From assembly GCA_963921825.1 (NCBI GenBank), contig OY997595.1:15431228-15495227 (forward strand): 64,000 bases of DNA, read 5' to 3'. Below are positions 57,711 through 64,000 of this stretch, one piece after another. Made by a program: the position numbers and the translations under genes. The notes under the pieces are model-generated. The model had not been told where the DNA came from. It searched no databases and worked only from the letters and a program-made list of their open reading frames with translations. Origin of the DNA: Erodium maritimum (taxonomy: Eukaryota; Streptophyta; Magnoliopsida; Geraniales; Geraniaceae). The stretch's first letter is position 1. The number at the start of each line of letters is the position of its first letter.

Positions 57711-59060
57711 GAAGAATTTCTTCCTCGAAATTTAAAACGAACGCGCTCCACTTGACCCGATCTCAGGGAACGCCCGATTAAAACTCGCAAGCGAGAGATC
57801 CCTGATGTACTTCCGCAATTGGTACATGGAAGACGCTAGGTAACGGCTCTAGTTCGGTCTAAAAAAAAATCTCCAAATGTCCGACAAACTGCGGGGCCAA
57901 CTTGCCTCCGCCGCGATCGGACCGTTAAAGGTTCTTAGGCTCACTCTCATAAATACGCGATCACCGACTGTAACTCCAGAGACATGCGCCTTCTAACTGT
58001 ATAATTCTTCTGTCGGCTCTGCACGGTCTTTAACCGTTCCCGAAAATGCAACCTTTTCTCAACGGATCACAATTTCAACGTGTAACAAAACACACAATCT
58101 CAAAGAATCCCCGAGTGAGACAACAAGTCGATTAACACTCAAACACTGAGGAAGGACAGGTAGCGGCCTTGATATCCTATACCGGAACCCTACCTTGATA
58201 AAGACATCGTACTGTCAAAGACACATCGGTCTAGATATTTTACACCGGAATCTCCCGTCGGTATAGGTATCGCACCGGAGTACCTCGTAAGTCGAACAAG
58301 GTCGGAACCACACGTAGAAGTAACTCCTCAGTTTCTCTTTAGTAACCGTCACAGGGATAGTTCACAATGGAACTCAAACATGGTCATGTCACGACCAACA
58401 TAATAAAACGAGGGAGTAACACACAAAAGCATTCATCAAAACAAAGGTTCTCATAACCGGTGCACGGTTCAGTAAAACCACGTACCCTACCGACATCTAG
58501 TCGGACGAACGACGCACAATAATAAGGAACGTTAGAGCCTCTTACTGGCACTTAATCGAAAGTAGGTGTCCCTTGAGACACAACCCAAACGTTACGATAA
58601 CCACACTCTACATCCAAACATAAACCAAGATCGCCCATCGGAGGTTTAACCAACCGGTGATAGTCTCTCTATCGTTGACACTTGCTCACATACCATCAAT
58701 CGACCAACTCATAAGTCGTTTCATTTGAGTCATCACCATAAAGAGTCCGCAACAAGCATTGAAATCTCGAGAATTCGAACGGTATTTGGGGTACCTTGCG
58801 CGTAAACCTTCGAACGTCTTTTAAACAACTTAGGACCAGTCACTGATAAATTCTAAATTCTCACTCTGCTCCGCATGGCACAAAACCTGACCTACCATGC
58901 GATGTTTCGTGCGATGTCCTCTTGTTATTGGCCTGGAGGCTCGCGGTAGTCGTATTTCGCTAACTGTTTCCGGCTCTCATCGTGAGGTGCTCTCACTTCT
59001 ACGGTGTAACTTAATGGTTATGCTAATTCTCGCGGGACATTGGCGTTCGTCCTTCCCTTG
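57711..59060 (-). other. Decayed pol region of the third gypsy element
   Basis: It lies between the polypurine tract and the RT remnant, where RT, RNase H, integrase and chromodomain should be, but only about 1.3 kb remains and I see no intact motif. Diverged copies of the CGG(T/C)CTAGATAT repeat lie at 58170-58290. Confidence 0.5.
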
Positions 59061-59594
59061 TCAACAAAGATACGTCTTGGTGCTCGGTTCGCATTCTCCG
59101 TAATCGGCTCTGCTGGGAATGTCGCTTGATGTTGTTGTATTTCTTGACGTGATTTGGCTGTAATCTGCGGCGCGAAAGACGTGACTCTCGAACGGTCTTC
59201 TTGTTGTTGCGCGACATGAGCTCTCTCCTTGATCCGCTACATGCTCCGTTCTTGGTGTCGTCGTCGTAGTCGTCGTCTCCTGGAGCTTGACGCGTCGGTA
59301 CTGGTATCGACTCTTCATCTTGATGCGGTCCAGCTTCCGGTGGTCTTCATGCCTCCTTAGCGCTCTGTCCCGCTCCTTCTTGGAGTCGTGTTGAATTCTT
59401 CTCGGCGATGCGCTCGAACGGGTCCTTCGTCTTTCTGGCTCTTCGGGATGACATTCGACGCGATCTCTCTGCTGGCGTAAATCTGTATGGTCTAAAGATG
59501 GCGACGTCGTTTCCAGTCTCAGGGTAAGTTCGAGGTCGTCCCCGTGAACTGGTAGCAATCTGATCGTCTCCTCTAGGAATAACGGAGGGAACAC
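59061..59594 (-). pseudogene. RT N-terminal remnant of the third gypsy element
   Basis: In one minus frame near 59590-59380 there are short matches to the RT entry region (IPRGDDQIA, then FRPYRFTPAERSRR, the YR.TPAE motif). The following part is arginine- and threonine-rich with no recognisable palm motif. Broken. Confidence 0.55.
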
Positions 59595-59741
59595 ACTCTA
59601 CTCTAATCCTTCACGTACGGCACACACTTGTCCAACTCTTCACTTGTTAACCGGGGTGTCAAGACGAAAGGATCATCTCAAGATTCGAATCTTATAACTG
59701 AAATCTTTTAGCGGGGTAAAAGAAATTGTAGATTACGACTC

Positions 59742-59784
59742 TGTGGGTTATGAGTCCACCACGTTTCCGCTGCGCTACTTTGAT
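59742..59784 (-). repeat. tRNA-iMet 5'-half-like sequence inside gypsy copy C
   Basis: Minus-strand 43 nt related to the 5' half of initiator tRNA-Met, with more changes than the other two copies (for example GGACTCAT in place of GGGCCCAT). It has the same position between the gag tail and pol remnant. Confidence 0.7.
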
Positions 59785-60054
59785 CTTATCGTCACATAAT
59801 CATCTCCTGTGACCGGTGGGACCGTTTACTGGTCTAAGCTGCAACTTTTCACTGTTCGGGCATTCGTTGCCGAAAGCATGCGATGAACGCTTGTTGGTTC
59901 ACCAATCGGTTCTTAAAACTCGGTTCGTACTCTCGAAGAAGGACGGAACTTTCCGTACTACTAGGTCTAATACTCCTCTTTCAGACTCAAACTGACACTA
60001 GTCGGTACTACCACACCTCTCGTCGGCGTGTTAAGATACGTGGGCCTAACAATT

Positions 60055-60887
60055 TTAATTTCGTTCCGACATAAAATAATCATGAAAACAATACAACCAA
60101 GTGTAAAGCTCAAGTGTCAGCCAACACAACTCCAAAATGTAAATAACAACAGGTACTCTAAGCGATCTCAAGATCGGTATCAAGTCACTCAGCTCTAGGT
60201 CCGGTAAATGCGAACACTCGGCCCTGCCACATCGGAGGTCCTCCTCTCGGTGGTGGTGGAAGTGCCACCTGCTGCTGAGGTCTAGGCTGGTGTCTATGGG
60301 CTGCTGCTCCTGTCGCCTGACGCGGAGCTCTATGATGTTGTGCCTGTAGTGGTCGTCCAGGTGGTGAGTCTGAGCCTGCTGAGGCCTCGGCACCAACGCT
60401 CCTCCAACTGGCTCCGGGCAAGCAAAGACAAGGTGCCCATGTCGGCACACCAGTAGCATGCTCTCTCATCAATCTATCGTGGTCGCTGCACGGGTCCTCC
60501 TCCAACCCAGTCGTAGCACATGGTGGAGAGGTGCCCAAGTCTGCCGCAGTGGTAGCACGTTGGCTCTCCACCTGTGACAGTGCAATGTATCATCAAATGT
60601 CCGACCTGGTCGCAAATGCGACATCGTCGTGTGACGTCCCTCGGGCGGTCTCGGCTCCGATGGTCTGACTGATAGCAAAAGTAACAAAAGGGTGGTCGTC
60701 TTGACGCGGTGGGTCCAGCTGACGCCGCCGACTCGTACTGTCGTACCCCACCATGAGTCTGGGGTCGGAAGAACCCTGAGGTCCTCTGCCTCCATGAACC
60801 ACGGACCTCTGTCAGTCCTAAGAAGTCGCCCTGTCTCGGCCTCCTCTCTCGAGCTCTGACTGCGGGAACCTGATCCACAAATGTAGG
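60055..60887 (-). pseudogene. gag C-terminal part of the third gypsy element
   Basis: The minus strand, starting at FVDQVPAVRARERRPRQ (near 60880), continues to three CX2CX4HX4C knuckles: CYQSDHRSRDRPRD (degraded), CRICDQVGHLMIHC (near 60600) and CYHCGRLGHLSTMC (near 60540). A further piece LLVCRHGHLVFACP lies in another frame near 60450. The tail near 60180 aligns with the tails of copies A and B. It is separated from its N-terminal half by a Tat-like LTR. Confidence 0.75.
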
Positions 60888-60948
60888 GTGGTAAGTATTC
60901 CCGCCTGTCACGCGGGTGACCCGGGTTCGATCCCCGGCAACGGTGCCA
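60888..60948 (+). repeat. tRNA-Asp(GTC) 3' part including CCA, joined to an LTR
   Basis: 61 nt on the plus strand match tRNA-Asp from the D loop through the anticodon arm (CCTGTCACGCGG), the T arm (GGGTTCGATCCCC) and the acceptor 3' strand, and end in CCA. About one mismatch is seen. The first ~14 nt of the tRNA are missing. CCA is added after transcription in plants, so the sequence was copied from a mature tRNA by reverse transcription. It is not a tRNA gene. Confidence 0.85.
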
Positions 60949-60955
60949 TAAAACT

Positions 60956-62774
60956 TGACGCCCTGCGGGTTTAAGCGCAAACTTGAGCACGACAAGTGCA
61001 CCAGCCGTCAAGTAGTAATCGGATTTGAAGTCCGGAATATCGAGCCCAAAGGAGCAATAGACAATCACTTACTATTTAAAGTTCGTAGCTAAACTGTTTC
61101 GGTAAAAATCGAGTTTTTATGTTTTGAAAGTAAACCTATAACGACTAAAAAAGCAAATACAGAATTTAACATAGAGTTTTCTTATCTTAAATCAAGTGAA
61201 GAGAAATCAAGGGCATGGGTTCATCGAGTTCATTCCATAAAATTGAACACGTTCGATTGTAGCAATGTCGATTTATTTTAGAGGCAACGAGTTGTCTCGA
61301 CTCTAGTCCTAACTTCTTTCGAACGATTCGGACCCTAATGGAATCTAACCACCGAGTTCTTTCGAATCACGATGTAGGAAGACCCAAAACGTTAAGCTCT
61401 ATGACAACTTCTAACTTTCGACCAAACAAGTCTATGGCTATTGCAATTGTATTAACCCCGCTAGTTCTAGCTAGGATTTAAATCCAACCTATGATCGATT
61501 TTTGACTTAATTATAATCCTCCTCTTTCGAGCGACGAATCCTAATTCGAAACAATTACCAAGCCTACACGGGAGGTAAAGCATTCAGCACAAATCAATCA
61601 TAGACACTAATACAAATCAACAACACCACAATCGAAGCATTCAAAATATGGAAAACACTACTCTAATCCCCCATAGCCCTAGAAATTGGGGGTTTAGGTG
61701 TTCATGGTGAGAAAATACAAGGATGAAAAGAAACAAACAAATAAACTCATAATCAAGAGGAAAGTTGAGATACAATCACCGAATTAGTCGTTCAAAGCTT
61801 GTTCTTCCTCTCCTCCAATTTCTAGCCTTGATGCTCTTGAAAATCCACCAAAGAAATTCACTTGTGTAGCCAACAATGGAGTTTGTCTCCAAAAATCACT
61901 AACTCAAGTAAATCCCAAATTGATTCTTTACCCACCAAAATATTTTGATTCTCCACAAATAATCCAAACTAATAAACTCACAATTTTAATTCTATATAAA
62001 AAAAATAAAAGAAAACTGTACAGGACGATGCTCGGTTTTCCTCCTCGCTCCTGGTTCTGTCCGTGTTCTCTCAAAAAATGGTGAAGATCCCCCTTTGTGT
62101 TGCGGTTCAACCCCCAATTCAATCAGTGTTGCCCTAAAACACAGCTAAGGAGGAGACGACACGCGGCCAAAAGAGGAAAGCAGTTGCGTTGGGCAGATGT
62201 CGCGCGAAGGGGAGAAGGCTGGGCGGACATGTGTCATCAGCAGGACAAAAGGCGGATGGGTCGGGCACGTGGCGGGCGCTGGAGAGAAGGCGGCTGGACC
62301 AGGACACGTGGCGGGCGTTGGAGAGAAGGCAGCTGGCGCTGGGACTCGTGGCGAGCAGAGAGACGTGTGGCGGCGCCACGTGTCAGGCGGACGGAGAAGG
62401 CAGCTGGGGATGGCGGCGCCACGCGTCAATCTCTGATGAGTTGTTCCATTTTTGTTCCTTTTCCGCTATTTCGCTCACTCCGGCTTCGTTTGAGCTCCGA
62501 TCGATCTCGTTCTTGTGCCAAAAAATTCCTCTTTTCAAGACCTACAAAACAAGATCAGTCATGAATATATTTCAGAGCGAACAAAATCGACCCTCTTGAC
62601 GGTCCACAAGCACTAAACACCCCAAAATGCATCGGAAATCCATCGAAACACCAAACATATCGATAAAATCAGTTATTCAAGCTAAATCTAAATATATGAT
62701 AGAAAATCGGGACCAAAAGCCCATATAACTCGATATAATGTGGCCCTTTTACGTGTTAAAATGCACCCGCATCA
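60956..62774 (-). repeat. Tat/Ogre-like LTR inserted in gag (1819 bp)
   Basis: On the minus strand it runs from TGATGCGGGTGCA (62774) to GGGCGTCA (60956), then a 7-nt spacer AGTTTTA and a tRNA-Asp primer sequence TGGCACCGTTGCCGGGG (60948 down). tRNA-Asp priming is typical of Tat/Athila elements. GC-rich direct repeats around GGACACGTGGCGGGCG lie at 62260-62360. No matching target duplication is seen (GAGTC right, GTAGG left). Confidence 0.75.
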
Positions 62775-63143
62775 GAGTCATCCCTCAAACTGTCTGTCGT
62801 GCTGGGTCTCGGTCGGCACCATCTCCGGTGCAAAGTGGGACAAAGGAGCCACTCTCGTCTCGTGCATCGAGGTCGACATCTCTCCCTGATGTAGTTCCAG
62901 GAACTGTTGGAACTCGAGACGTAAAACTCCATCTCGTACCTCCTCACGATACCACTCACGGTATGCTCCTCCCTCCAGCCGGATCGTCGCTGAAGCTACT
63001 CTCACATGGTTCCCAACGAAACCACCCTGGGCATCCACTGCCCCTACCTGCTCAGAAACAGGTGTCTGACTCGGGCCCCCAGCTGGGCGTCTCCGGGTAC
63101 CCCTCGTAATGTAACTACGAGGCATGACGTATACCCGCTGCAC
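62775..63143 (-). pseudogene. gag N-terminal part of the third gypsy element
   Basis: The minus frame begins MQRVYVMPRSYITRGTRRRP, similar to the gag start of copy A, and reaches the early capsid region ending DRQFEG at the LTR junction. Comparison with copy A shows that about 20 residues of capsid are missing between this end and the resumption at 60887. Confidence 0.75.
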
Positions 63144-63489
63144 GGATAAAGTACATGCTTAGTTTCCCAGTTTAGAACAAACGTTTCGATCAACACACAA
63201 GGACGTTCACGCGCATCCCACAAGGGTCAAAAAAAGATCAATAGCACTTAAGATCAGTAGATATATAATACTTAAATATAGGTAGACAAAACCGCACCTC
63301 AGTGTGTCTCATAACAGTAATCAGTAGTCTACGCAAATCACACAACTTCCACAGAAGGAACAGTCTCAAATCGTTCACACAATCACAAGGCAAAAGGGAA
63401 AAATCCTCGATCGGGTATCTTCCCAACGCGTGGGATCGAGAATCGTAACACGATCAATTTCATAAATTCTTAGTATTTCTTTCTTTTTT

Positions 63490-64000
63490 CACAGTTTCTC
63501 ACTCCTTTAACTTGTATCATAACATCCATGTCGATCTCATGTCGTTACAACCCGATTCAGGCGTCCCCGAATCTCGTTGTAACCACTTGACATCCTCCTA
63601 TCACGCTCGACTACAGTGGCGCCCCTGAGTCAGCCCGTGATAGCACAAACACTTCCGTTCTATCGAAATTTCGACATGACCTATTCGTATTTTCCACTAA
63701 CCATCCGCCTAAGCGGGACATTTATATGACAACCTGCACACATAGTTCTATTCATCTTGCACACACAAAACATCTCAAGTACACAACATCTTGAAACACC
63801 ATAAGTACCCCATGCGAGTCTTAGCAAATATCTCATTACTACCCGGTCAATTTGACATTTCAGGTTTTACAGCAATTAGCGGTCGACCCAAGCGGCAATT
63901 CCCTTAATAATTATTTAACCGACGTGTCATAACCAACACGAGCATCGCTCGTTCATCCGATCTAAATCCGATCTTAATCTCAATCTCAATATCTGTCTCG
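63490..64000 (-). other. 5' leader of the third gypsy element
   Basis: 63500-63720 is closely similar to 4400-4615 of the first element, including CATCCGCCTAAGCGGGACAT. The 5' LTR lies beyond the window. Confidence 0.65.

Noticed and set aside
60888-60948. Functional tRNA-Asp gene
   Set aside because: The 5' ~14 nt are missing, CCA is encoded, and it adjoins an LTR end, so it is a reverse-transcribed copy.

Overview
This is a 64-kb stretch of nuclear DNA from a flowering plant, most likely a eudicot. The evidence is intron-rich genes with GT-AG junctions, plant-specific families (a LysM receptor kinase, an OSCA channel, a DUF1068/ELMO protein) and a typical plant load of nested retrotransposons. 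I cannot name the species.

Layout. 1-7732: internal region and 5' LTR of a minus-strand, long-LTR Ty3/gypsy element (Tekay/Del-like by LTR length, tRNA-iMet primer site and a gag-PR-RT order), badly rearranged. 7733-8724: remnant of a PIF/Harbinger element into which that LTR inserted. 8754-10496: a Mutator-like element with 9-bp target duplications and an internal ~265-bp tandem array. 11016-14826: a CERK1-type chitin receptor kinase (12 exons). 15885-18376: a retroposed LINE ORF1-like element with perfect 15-bp target duplications. 18756-21728: a UFD1-family/TRAF-like zinc-finger protein (PRLI-interacting factor K type). 23940-27110: an OSCA1-type osmosensitive channel (10 coding exons). 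27690-30390: LINE ORF1 debris. 30971-35388: a second Harbinger element carrying a solo gypsy LTR. 35743-38092: a PAP2/haloperoxidase-related (DUF212) membrane protein. 38640-41170: a LINE RT pseudogene. 41253-45340: a solo Tat/Ogre-like LTR split by a LINE ORF1 retroposon. 45450-51628: the tail of a condensin CAP-H gene split by a nearly complete chromovirus (45524-51300). 51983-54088: a DUF1068/ELMO1-like gene on the minus strand. 54910-64000: a third long-LTR gypsy element (3' LTR and decayed internal region) whose gag is split by a Tat-like LTR ending in a tRNA-Asp copy.

The gene order CERK1, UFD1-like, OSCA1, PAP2-like followed by CAP-H and ELMO1-like recalls neighbouring genes in Arabidopsis (from memory: At3g21610-21630, At4g15420-15430 and At2g32580-32590). 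The host genes therefore look like an old syntenic block stretched by transposons. Five host genes look intact: receptor kinase, UFD1-like, channel, PAP2-like and ELMO1-like. The condensin gene is only a 5'-truncated fragment. None of the transposon open reading frames I examined is free of defects.

The least expected signals are tRNA pieces inside retroelements. A 43-nt 5' half of initiator tRNA-Met lies at the same internal place in three gypsy copies. A 61-nt tRNA-Asp copy including CCA is joined to a Tat-like LTR with no target duplication. A ~95-nt module is also shared between the MULE inverted repeats and the Tat-like LTRs. Exon coordinates, repeat counts and alignments were made by eye.
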